A stretch of 20,310 bases of DNA from Ichthyophonus hoferi (taxonomy: Eukaryota > Opisthokonta > Ichthyosporea > Ichthyophonida > Ichthyophonidae). The stretch covers positions 31,637 to 51,946 of the forward strand of contig NAOQ01000437.1 in NCBI GenBank assembly GCA_002751075.1, given 5' to 3'. The notes beneath the pieces are model-generated. The model searched no databases, was not told where the DNA came from, and saw nothing but the letters and a program-made list of their open reading frames with translations. The position numbers and the translations under genes were made by a program. The stretch's first letter is position 1. Every line of letters starts with the position of its first letter. Below are positions 9,272 to 20,310 of this stretch, in pieces.

Positions 9272-9812
9272 ATAGTATCATAATCTGTGTCAGTTCTATC
9301 GACTTGTACACAGCTGTCAGGATCTTCAATTGTATAACTGGTAGTGGTTATAGGTGTTTGACCTGGTTAAGTGATAGCTGCTTGATCAGACCTGTTTTTA
9401 AGACTCGGTTGTTGTGCTAGGGGTTTTATTGAAGGCCCATATACCAACACTCTGGGTAACTGACTGTAGTAATTATAGCTCTGTTCTAATTTAGAAGGGA
9501 TCGATGCTTTGATGTGCTTGGGTGTAAATGTGGAAATTGCACAATGAGATCAATTATTAAGTGGAGCTATGCCACTATGTAGATGAACACTATTATTGCT
9601 ATCTAGTGCAGTTCTCTAACTTCTGAGCGAATGAGCGATCAAGACATTGATTATCATATACGAGAGCCAGTGGTAGATTAGACATTAAAATAGCAATGTG
9701 TATGTTACGTATATATATAATTAAATACAAAGTATTTTTTGTATGCGTTTACGAGAACTTCATATTTTGCTATTTATAGCGTGTATTTGTGAGCGGGGTG
9801 CGTATTTTTATC
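9272..9812 (+). repeat. Unknown repeat family, left copy (inverted relative to 11695-12262)
   Basis: Aligns along its length, as an inverted copy, with 11695-12262. Landmarks: AACTGGTAGTGGTTA near 9335, GTTGTGCTAG near 9410, GTGGAAATTGC near 9530, CTATCTAGTG near 9600, and the TTTACGAGAA block near 9750. Identity by eye is roughly three quarters. The better reading direction for protein is the minus strand, where AISTFTPK and a PLAQQ motif are shared with the other copy. The family is not recognised. Treated as an old element relic. Confidence 0.75.
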
Positions 9813-10069
9813 TGTGTTCCCGCATATATGTGAGCTCGGGTCCTTTGTTATTGACCTTTGGTTTCTTTTATACGTTGTTTTATAGCCAGTGCTAACTTTT
9901 GGTTAACAGGCAAACTTAAATAAAGCCAATCATAAAATATTTTTAGTGTTTCCTTATATGGCTCAATGGCTAATTCACTACGTATATCTACACATCAATT
10001 ATAACCACGTGTTTATTTGGAGTCAACGATCTTGTAAAATAATTATATCTATAAACATTTCATATTATT
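9813..10069. other. AT-rich spacer between repeats
   Basis: No gene is visible. It contains a CCAATCA box (9926-9932) and CCACGTG (near 10005). Confidence 0.5.
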
Positions 10070-10421
10070 AACAATTATTATTATATAAATAGCCTGGGAA
10101 AATAATTAGTGCAATCTATCGATGTTAAACAGTAATCCAATAAAATTTGTCAAAATTAAACCAGCCAATGGTAGAGATTCTGTAACTATATAATAATAAG
10201 TCATTTCAGATCACATATTTTGGGTCTAGGTAACACATTATTTAGGCATCCTACTTAGGACAAGTCTCGTGACCTTTTTAATAATAGAAAATATGTCTTA
10301 ACGTATCTGCACTAATTGTATGCAAAGGGACACGTTTAAACCTTCCTTAAATCAATCATCTCTCTTCTTCTAAACAAATATAGGTCACAGGTACGCTCAG
10401 ATCTTTACCTATTATTCTCAA
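10070..10421 (+). repeat. Left LTR of the TRIM-like element
   Basis: About 350 bases. The left edge is set by the first shared block with the right repeat (CAATTATTAT). The right edge is set by the primer-binding site that follows. Edges are uncertain by several bases. Confidence 0.65.
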
Positions 10422-10423
10422 CA

Positions 10424-10434
10424 TGGTAGCAGAG
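10424..10434 (+). promoter_or_regulatory. Primer-binding site, initiator tRNA-Met
   Basis: TGGTAGCAGAG is complementary to the 3' end CTCTGCTACCA known for eukaryotic initiator tRNA-Met. It sits directly after the left LTR, as expected for LTR retroelements that use this primer. Confidence 0.75.
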
Positions 10435-10769
10435 AAAGCTTAAATAGGTTATCATTTTTTACAAAACCTGGTAATTCAATTAAGTCAACAATTCACGAAT
10501 ACCAAAATCACTTCGCTCCACCCCTACAACCATCCCCTGACCTCTATATGCGGAGACTCAATTTTATTACATCTACACACTGTCTTCAAATCTGTATTTG
10601 AACCATCAACATTGTCAGCTTCAAAGTGACACCAAGGTAGTTTGCAAAACAACTGGGCAACACCCACATATTATCTTAGCCGCTAGCCGCCAGATGTCAA
10701 ACACAAGAGCCAGAACTAGAGAAAGAGTTCGTGCAAGAGCCAGTGCGAACAGGAACATTTAACATACAA

Positions 10770-11272
10770 TGGCAATTATTATGAGATTACATAGCCTGGG
10801 AAAATAGTTGGGTCAGTTTCTTGGTTAGAGGACAATCCAAAATGATCTATTCAAATTAAACCAGCCAATGGTAGAGATCCTGCAACTATATTTATAAATA
10901 TATATATATATCTGTGGCTTATTATAATAAGCCTTTCAGATCGCTATATTTTGGGTCCAGATGACGACCCGCGTCTGTAGGTTTATTTATAATTTATTTA
11001 CGTGAAAAGACAAACCGTAAACACATAAGCCACTAAGTTTAAATCTAAAACACATAATCAAACCAGTACAATCACGATTATATAGTAAGCCTAGTAATTA
11101 TGCGGTTTTCCTTATAGGATAAAACCAAGATATGACAAAAGAAAAATTTCTTAGCATATCTGTATTCCATGTACGCAAAGGGACACGTTTAAGCCCTCCT
11201 TAACTGGATATACTTTCAACTTCTAAACCAATATAGGTTCAAACGCTCGTCTCTACTTAATTTTTTATATCA
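10770..11272 (+). repeat. Right LTR of the TRIM-like element
   Basis: About 500 bases, longer than the left copy, with the same blocks in the same order. It starts with TGGCAATTATTATG. The right edge is approximate. Confidence 0.65.
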
Positions 11273-11694
11273 CTTTTCTTTATGGCCTTGCTTGATATCA
11301 TGCACTAATATCTAGTAGTGTTAGAACCATTTGCGTCACTATTCTTAGATAGATTATCTTTTGTTATTGATTGTTATAACTTTCGACATCTACCTATTGG
11401 TGTTTCACCATTTATACGTATATGAAAAAAGCTCCCAAAGCAATAGTAAAGCTATTATTGGTGTTACCAGATTGCCAACCAATAAAGATTCGATCGAAGT
11501 CCGGATAATAAGTAGAAGTAGATTGATCAATGATTGTGGCTCAAGATTTGTTAATTGCATAATAATCTTTTTGCATATCTTTCAACCTGACATTGATTTG
11601 TCAACAGAAAATCTGTTGAGTAATTACCCCAATGAGGTAGCTGGCTATAGAGCAATCCTAGAAAAGAGATTAGTCTAATGTAAACTGCAATAAT
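11273..11694 (+). other. LTR-like piece and an unrecognised open frame
   Basis: The part 11345-11480 resembles the LTR remnant at 6131-6345 and is probably a piece of the same copia family. It is followed by an open frame to 11678 that includes INDCGSRFVNCIIIF and NEVAGYRAILEKR. That frame has mixed codons but no recognised family. It lies between element relics and is most likely one itself. Confidence 0.4.
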
Positions 11695-12262
11695 TAATAA
11701 ACGCCCCAGGTCCCGCTCGTACGTCACACATAGGCAAGGAAAATAGCAAAATACAAACTTCTCGTAAGCGCATATAACAAATACTTGGTATTTAATTAGA
11801 TATTTGTAGTAATCATATTGTTATTGTAATGTCTAATTTACTGCTGGCATGCACACAGGATAATCAGTTGTCAGACCTTGCGCCCGTTCAGAAGTCAGAG
11901 AACTACTTACTGACACTAGATAGCAATAATAGTATTTATTTACGTAGTAACATAGCTCCACTTAATGATCGACCTTATTAGGCAATTTCCACATTCACAC
12001 CCAAGCGCATCAAATCATCTACCTCTTCTGAATTAGAACAGATATATACTTAATACAACCAGATACCTAGAAAGTTGATATAAGGGCCTTCCATACAACC
12101 TCTAGCACAACAACTGAGCCTTAAAGATAAGTCGGATCAAGTAGCTATCATTAACGCTAGTCAAACAACATTAACCACTACCAGTTATTCAATTGGAGAT
12201 TCCTACAGCTGGTTACAAATCTATGGATCTGACACGGATTTTGATAGTTTACTATTACAATT
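11695..12262 (-). repeat. Unknown repeat family, right copy (inverted relative to 9272-9812)
   Basis: Inverted counterpart of the left copy; the pair lies either side of the TRIM-like element. Read on the + strand it keeps the longer protein-like runs, including SENYLLTLDSNNSIYLRSNI, AISTFTPKRIK and LAQQLSLKDKSDQVAII. None matches a family I know. It directly abuts a minus-strand copia fragment at about 12290. Treated as a fossil. Confidence 0.75.
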
Positions 12263-12289
12263 TTCAGGCACCAAAATTTATTTTGTCTT

Positions 12290-12560
12290 TCAATTCGTAA
12301 GAGACAAGCTAAAGCCTTTGTGGGTTTTGTTTTTAGAACACACAATTGTTCTTAATTCAGAGATACTTTAATTTTTTTACCCTTTAGCTTGCAATATAAG
12401 TATTAACTATGATCTAAACCATTGTGATCATAGATGGGCACTATTATGGTTTGAGTGTACCAGGCCTGACTAATTGATTTTCTAATAAAAATCTAGATGA
12501 TAAATTTCAATCATTTGAAAATCAAGATACAATGTAAATGAATAATTAAACAATATTGAA
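12290..12560 (-). mobile_element. Second copia fragment, minus strand
   Basis: The reverse complement aligns with 6361-6600 of the copia fossil. Shared blocks are TTTGATT...GAAATTT, the 16-base GCCCATCTATGATCAC, and AATTGTGTGTTCTA. It is therefore the gag start region of another copy of the same family in the opposite orientation. It is broken and short, and old judging by its divergence. Confidence 0.7.
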
Positions 12561-13229
12561 ATCAAAGTGTTCACTGCACTTTTAATATTAATTAATTTTA
12601 TTTATTGTGATTATTTTTATGTTTTTTGTTCATTATATATATGAATTTTTGTAAACGATATATTATTCTTGGTTCAGAGTTTGTTAAAGGGACTAATTAA
12701 ATCAGTTCACATAAATAGCCTTATGCTAAAAATATACAACCAATACATGCCATTATATAGGTATTACTCAGTTATTGAACATTTGTTGATTTAATATACA
12801 ATAATAAAAATAAGGGTCGGATCCTATTCACATTCATAGCCAAATTTAGATTACAGTGTTGACGTACATAATACATCTGCTACCAACAGATTGGAAACTT
12901 CTAGAACTATCAGCACGTACTTGGGAGTGGTTTAATATATAGATGACCTAACGACAATCTCCCAATAAAACTCAGTATCCCCGATACTAGTCCTATTTCT
13001 AATAAACAAACAAAATAACTTCCTGGATAGGCTTTAAACATGTTGACGTCTAAGAGATGTAATAGCAACAGTACCTTTATTGTTGTTTTGGGAATTCATA
13101 TACGGTTGAGATTATTTTTTCTATTGCAATTGCAAGCAATCACGTTATTCAATATTATGCCCGATTACCTCACGCAATCCCATAATTCCCAAGGTTTTTC
13201 ATGATTCCAGATTGCCAAGAGCTACTGGA

Positions 13230-13252
13230 ATAACTACTGACTCAGTAGTTAT
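13230..13252. repeat. Perfect 11-base palindrome
   Basis: ATAACTACTGA, one C, then TCAGTAGTTAT. The arms are perfectly complementary. There is no coding context. It could be a cruciform, a dimeric protein-binding site, or the edge of a small inverted-repeat element. Confidence 0.8.
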
Positions 13253-13701
13253 GCTAACTTAATAACTTTATTAGAAATATTATCTATAGAAATATAATAG
13301 AACTCGAAAGCCTTGCTATACAAAGTTTAAAAGCTGAGCTTCTTATTTGTGACTAGTACAAAACGGTGCTAGCCTTGGCTGCCATTCTTAATGGTTCTAG
13401 ACGCGTACACGATTAGGAACAAGAAAATATCTAAATAAACAAGACGATCTGCCTGATCCAAAGCATCAAAATTACCGTCTCAATCTTATTCTATTCATTC
13501 TAGGCCAATTAATTATGTCCCAAGAATCTCAAGAGAACAAAGTACAGTACTCCAGATATCTTCATTGGAAATGAGCCTTCATCCCGGATCAAACTAGATT
13601 TACCAATTTAGGTAAAGCCTCACCTTTCATAGATTCTTCTGAAACTAAAATGCGCACTATATAGCTCGCTCATAATGAAAATGCAATAAAAAACTTGAAA
13701 T

Positions 13702-13741
13702 GGGGTTATCACCAACGGGACGATGTAATTGGTGTAACCCC
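13702..13741. repeat. Imperfect inverted repeat upstream of the 161-residue ORF
   Basis: GGGGTTATCACCAA (13702-13715) pairs with TTGGTGTAACCCC (13729-13741), giving 13 base pairs with one bulged base and a 13-base loop. It lies 21 bases before a TGATTGG box and about 360 bases before the start codon at 14105. The high GC content of the arms is unusual here. Confidence 0.75.
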
Positions 13742-14104
13742 CGTAAACTTTCGTAAGGTTCTGATTGGTTCGTTATGCTCAGGTAAGCCAACTGACGTAC
13801 AAATCTTTGTTTGGTTTGGTTACGTATTGGAGATATATTGTGCTCACATGATTATAAAGGCCAAGTGAGCTCGTGCATACACCACATAAGGCTACTACCT
13901 ACTATAGCATATTGACCCGCAAAGAAAAAACGCATATAGGTTTATTTATAAAATTGTAGTGCTAATCACTCTGCCCATATGCCGCCCTTTTACAGTCCCT
14001 TTCTCCTTAGGTACCGCTATCAAGTTGGTTTCATACTAACTAGCCATTAGTAATATTTTCGGTTAACAAACCCTTTTATATACCTCTGGATATATCAAAG
14101 TAAA

Positions 14105-14590
14105 ATGCAGCAAGGCGACATTGTAGCATTGTCTTCAAATACCCAAGTGAAGAAAGACAACCTGAAGAATAACATGATAGAGTACCTATCCAAAACAAAC
14201 ACACTAAAATACAGGAACGTCATAATCCCATTAAAAATGACTGAGGATGCTAACTCTGTGGTCCTTCGTCCTATTCTTCGATCTGTCGATACTCCTCAAA
14301 CGGGCCCTAAAAAACAATTGAAATGGAACATTCTACCCACTGTATACACTACTTATTCGCCTTCAGAATACATACGAAGGACAAGTCTTAAAAGATATAG
14401 TATTGCAGATAAGGCTAATATAGGGATGGAACTGAATAACTTGTACAAAGAGTTGTTTGTTCAGTCTTCAACCAAGGCAACCACATCCAATGAATATATG
14501 ACAAAGCTTCATTTTAAAAAAGCAATGACCTTTTTAAATCTAATGGCTCGTTCACTTAAAAGCAAACATAACCGCAAGGACATAAACTAG
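14105..14590 (+). CDS. 161-residue protein of unknown function, single exon
   Basis: An intact frame far longer than chance for this AT-rich DNA, with an A-rich start context (AAAATG) and mixed codons. No signal peptide or membrane helix. The protein is basic and polar, probably largely disordered. The middle holds GPKKQLKWNILPTVYTTYSP followed by SEYIRRTSLKRYS, then IGMELNNLYKELF, which could form a helix; the end is Lys/Arg rich (LKSKHNRKD). A Lys-rich patch before Trp plus the YSPSEYxR stretch reminds me of short linear motifs in uncharacterised fungal regulatory proteins; that is recollection and unverified. AATAAACA follows the stop at about 14628, a plausible polyadenylation signal. The gene stands alone between repeat relics and the Rab gene. 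Confidence 0.6.
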   Translation: MQQGDIVALSSNTQVKKDNLKNNMIEYLSKTNTLKYRNVIIPLKMTEDANSVVLRPILRSVDTPQTGPKKQLKWNILPTVYTTYSPSEYIRRTSLKRYSIADKANIGMELNNLYKELFVQSSTKATTSNEYMTKLHFKKAMTFLNLMARSLKSKHNRKDIN

Positions 14591-14837
14591 TAATTTTGTA
14601 TAGCTTCTTACTAAACTTGATAGGTAACAATAAACAAAGAATAATCTACCTAAGCGTAGTCAAAAACTTGGTTCCAGCAATATGTAATTTCAATTTGATG
14701 ATTTAACAATACATTTTTTAGAAGTGTGTAGAGAATTGTTGGGGATTATTACTCTGTCATCTAGACTCATAGTTATCCTACATTAGCATATGGCTTAATA
14801 TTTCTTGGCTGTGTTATTATTGTTAGGTAAAAGAACT

Positions 14838-14853
14838 AGGGTTTTCAAACCCT
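14838..14853. repeat. Short palindrome AGGGTTT/AAACCCT
   Basis: Seven-base perfect arms around a TC centre. The arms resemble plant- and fungus-type telomere repeats, but there is only one unit each way. Confidence 0.7.
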
Positions 14854-14899
14854 GTACTATTTATTTAAACTGGTCATCTATTTCTACTTATCTACTATG

Positions 14900-14947
14900 A
14901 TAGGCTGTCTACCTCCCACACATCTGTTTGCATTATAGACAGCCTAT
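14900..14947. repeat. Inverted repeat, 11-12 base arms
   Basis: ATAGGCTGTCT (14900-14910) and AGACAGCCTAT (14937-14947) are perfectly complementary; one more A-T pair extends the stem inwards. The loop is about 24-26 bases. It lies 310 bases after the stop of the 161-residue ORF. Confidence 0.8.
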
Positions 14948-15485
14948 ACTATAATAAATTTATCTCTAATAGTTTATAAATCAGTACTATTGATTGTAAT
15001 AATTTTATTGTTTTTGCTCTAATTATATGAAAGTCATTTATAAAGCGGCTATATTATTATTACTAGCGGCAGTTAAAATGGTTTAAAATATTCTTCTAAT
15101 CTATGCAGTTTTCAAACTATGCGTTCTTTTGCCCAATGGGATGGCCTTTAAGTTTGAAAGAGCCGATCGATACTCTAGTTTCTTTTAAAACAAATTCCAT
15201 CATTAATGACCAATAATAATGTATTGCACTTCGCAGTGATTGGTTAAATAATCCTTCTTAAAATAATTGGTTTGGCCAAAACATTTAAGTTTTTTTTCCA
15301 ATTGTTATTATGGAATTATATTGAAATATATAATAACAATCCGTACATACATAAGAACACAAGTAAGAGTTACTGTTATGCATTAGTATTATTGTTTTTA
15401 GTTTCATATTTATTTACTGATTTTCAGAATACGCCGTTTCATTTTCACTGATTTCACAATTACTCAGGCCTACCCTAACAACTAG

Positions 15486-18567
<3,082 letters not shown>

Positions 18568-18571
18568 AGGT

Positions 18572-18955
18572 CTGTAGTATATAGTATACAATATAGTATC
18601 TAGTGTTTAGTGCATAGTATATAATGTATAGTATCTAGTATATAGTACATGGTGTATAGTACATAGCGTATAGTATATGGTATACCGTATAGTATAAGGT
18701 GTATAATGCATAGTATATAGTCTAGTGTATAGTACATGATATATAGTATATAGTATATAGTGTATAGTGTATATAGTACATAGCGTATAGGATATAGTAT
18801 ACAGTATAGTATATGGTGTATAATACGTAGTATATAGTCTATAGTGTATAGTACATGGTGTATAGTACATAGTGTATATTAAATAGTATATAGTGTATAA
18901 TGTATAGTGTATAGTATATAGTGTATATTACATAGTACATAGTAAATAGCATACA
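18572..18955. repeat. Degenerate TATAGTGTATAGTA array with about 118-base higher-order period
   Basis: Begins five bases after the Rab stop codon. The basic unit is a variable TATAGTRYATAGTR. Longer blocks recur about 118 bases apart: ACATAGCGTATAG at 18661 and 18778, and TATAGTCTA at 18716 and 18834. It would form the 3' untranslated region if transcription runs on. Confidence 0.85.
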
Positions 18956-18957
18956 GT

Positions 18958-18989
18958 AGGAGAGAGGGAGGGAAGGGAGGTTAAGGAGG
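18958..18989 (+). other. Purine-rich G-run tract
   Basis: Contains GGGAGGGAAGGGAGG, three G-triplets and one pair with one- or two-base gaps, enough for a two-tier G-quadruplex. It ends the 18572-18955 repeat. Confidence 0.6.
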
Positions 18990-19550
18990 CCCTGTGTATA
19001 TCTATATATATGTGCGTATATATGTGTACATGTATGTTTGATATCTGTTTGTAGTTTCTCTAGCCAGAGATTATGCCCTTCAGACTCTTAATTCCTGTTT
19101 TTTCCTTTGGTTATATTTATAATATATATATATATATGTAAAGGAATTGTGTTTTAGCAATTAAGCTATTATAAGATCAACGAAATGATTAGAGGAGAAT
19201 CACAGGCCACTAATAGCGTTAAATTTGATTTCAATAGGGGATTGGATTCTGCTCTACTGGAAGTGCGGTTGTATTATCCTATTGGTCGAGGCCGAGTCTT
19301 TTGATTGTTTATTAATGGCTTCACATAACCACTTCATGGTAGTTTTTGCATTTTTCTTTTTGGGTCGAAATAATTGGGCCCTTTATGTAAATAGTTTGTT
19401 ATAATGCAATTGTCTAGTTTTGAATCGAATTTCCATTTTAGTTTAAGACATTGTAAAGAAAACATTGAAAAGATCTGATTGTTTTAAATTTATGTTGAGA
19501 AAATCATTAATGAGACAACGGAAAAGAAATTATTAGTTATACTTTATATG
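18990..19550. other. Spacer without recognised gene
   Basis: AT-rich, with a TA run near 19118-19138. I see no coding sequence or RNA gene. Confidence 0.6.
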
Positions 19551-19840
19551 ATCAATGTATTAATTAATTAATACTAATTTGTTTATTACACTATATATAA
19601 TATTCTATATCGTATGAGTATAAACGTCTGTTGAATATAAATACAAACACAACATTGATGTAAAACAGTTATTGTATCAATATATTAAATAAATAAATAA
19701 CTAATACTAATTTGTTCATTGGACTATATATAGTATGTTATATCGTATGAGTACAAGCGTCTGTTGAATATCAATACAGACACAACATTGGTGTAAAACA
19801 GTTATTGTATCAATGTATTAATTAATTAATTAATTAATAC
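19551..19840. repeat. Tandem duplication, 125/133-base unit, about 2.25 copies
   Basis: Unit starts are at 19551, 19676 and 19809, each with ATCAATRTATTAA. Copies 1 and 2 share TATCGTATGAGTA, CGTCTGTTGAATAT and AACATTGRTGTAAAACAG almost unchanged. The third copy stops after 32 bases. It looks recent compared with the other repeats here. Confidence 0.9.
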
Positions 19841-20236
19841 GTATATTGATGGTTGATGGTTGAAGTCGTATTACTAACAAACGATGCTATCATATTTTTT
19901 AATGATACTATATTGTATTATCTAGTGTTAAAAAAATACTGCTTTACAATATGGCATCATATTATTATATTATTATAATATGAATGCTGGACTTGTAAGG
20001 TCGTAATACTTAAATTACTAGATACTGCAAAACCCTTTAAATTTCGCAATGAGAAAATCTAAAACTACGTACTACCTACCTGATGATTTAAAACAATACC
20101 TCACCAGATATTCCCGTATTACCCACCACAGTCGTATTAACTTGAACTGTATACTAAAATGTATTTTTACGGTACACAATATATATATTATATTCTAGTG
20201 GTAATGATTAGTATACAATGCAATATATATTATATA
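19841..20236. other. AT-rich spacer
   Basis: No gene, RNA or strong repeat seen. Confidence 0.6.
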
Positions 20237-20310
20237 GCAATCTGTGGTAGTACTAGTGACTTGTCCACAGGCTTCGGGGTCTCCAATTGTGTTCTCGATA
20301 GCAGTTATCG
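20237..20310 (+). repeat. Unknown repeat family, third copy, cut by window edge
   Basis: Aligns with the start of 9272-9812 in the same orientation: CAATCTGTG, GACTTGTCCACAG against GACTTGTACACAG, and TCCAATTGT against TTCAATTGT, followed by a similar GATAGCAGTTAT block. Only the first 74 bases are inside the window. Confidence 0.6.

Larger units (their letters stand above)
10070..11272 (+). mobile_element. Short non-coding LTR element (TRIM-like) with two diverged LTRs
   Basis: Two direct repeats, 10070-10421 and 10770-11272, share ordered blocks: TAGCCTGGGAAAATA, AAACCAGCCAATGGTAGAGA, TTTCAGATC with ATTTTGGGTC, AAAGGGACACGTTTAA, and TCTAAAC with AATATAGGT. TGGTAGCAGAG follows the left repeat at 10424-10434, the expected primer-binding site for initiator tRNA-Met. 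The interior (10435-10769) has no coding capacity beyond a tiny Arg-rich frame. This matches the definition of a terminal-repeat retrotransposon in miniature; a deleted larger element is the alternative. LTRs differ by many changes and indels, so the insertion is old. Confidence 0.7.
12561..14104. other. Spacer, AT-rich then mixed; no recognised gene
   Basis: 12561-12830 is AT-only spacer. 13310-13670 has less extreme composition and short protein-like frames in + (VLALAAILNGSRRVH, VQYSRYLHWK), perhaps one more decayed element or gene. Two hairpins lie at 13230-13252 and 13702-13741. The last 400 bases should carry the promoter of the ORF at 14105: a TGATTGG box at 13762-13768 and TATAAA near 13853. 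Confidence 0.45.
14591..15485. other. Spacer and Rab promoter region
   Basis: AT-rich, with no coding frame. It contains inverted repeats at 14838-14853 and 14900-14947 and a TGATTGG box at 15237-15243, about 245 bases before the Rab start codon. GTAAGA near 15365 and TTTTCAG at 15422-15428 could bound a short intron in the 5' untranslated region of the Rab gene. Confidence 0.5.

Noticed and set aside
10693-10761. Short Arg-rich frame (NTRARTRERVRARA) in the TRIM-like interior
   Set aside because: Only about 22 codons, no recognised family, within an old element fossil.
14838-14853. Telomere-like AGGGTTT/AAACCCT
   Set aside because: Only one unit in each direction; a small palindrome, not an internal telomere tract.
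18607-18870. Open frame on the minus strand rich in Tyr, Thr and Ile
   Set aside because: It is wholly produced by the TATAGTGTATAGTA array; low-complexity artefact.

Overview
The window looks like nuclear DNA of an AT-rich, intron-rich eukaryote, most likely a fungus or close relative outside the well-known yeasts. The signs are GT-AG introns of 331-810 bases (one with a perfect TACTAAC branch site), a Sec61-gamma that ends at IIV as yeast Sss1 does, a Sec4/Rab8-type GTPase, Ty1/copia-type fossils, and a primer-binding site matching initiator tRNA-Met. The taxonomic placement is inference. An Erlin-type SPFH gene would be unusual for a yeast-like fungus and hints at an early-diverging lineage.

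Layout: (1) 1-2029, + strand: the last four recognisable exons of an Erlin-like ER membrane scaffold protein; its 5' part lies left of the window. (2) 2030-4482: a gap between two converging genes, with no recognised gene but a dense cluster of CCAATCA boxes and two TATA-like sequences. (3) 4483-5380, - strand: a complete two-exon gene for the Sec61 gamma subunit. (4) 5381-6130: spacer with one unrecognised candidate minus-strand exon. (5) About 6131-13500: a graveyard of old repeats. It holds a broken Ty1/copia element (+), a small LTR element with two diverged LTRs and no coding interior, two inverted copies of an unrecognised 0.55 kb repeat family either side of it, and a second copia fragment (-). 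A third copy of the unknown family starts at the right edge of the window. (6) 14105-14590, + strand: an intact 161-residue ORF of unknown function. (7) 15486-18567, + strand: a complete five-exon Sec4/Rab8-type small GTPase of 231 residues. (8) 18568-20310: AT-rich repeat-laden DNA with a degenerate TATAGTGTATAGTA array, a purine-rich tract and a 125-133 base tandem duplication.

The recognised host genes all concern the early or late secretory pathway (ER protein translocation, ER membrane domains and ERAD, exocytic vesicle docking). They are separate eukaryotic transcription units, so nothing suggests a functional cluster. I found no CRISPR array, rRNA or convincing tRNA, and no clear new biological system. 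The most unexplained signals are the excess of CCAATCA/TGATTGG boxes in host DNA, the three-copy unknown repeat family, and the hidden-gene signs between 2030 and 4482.
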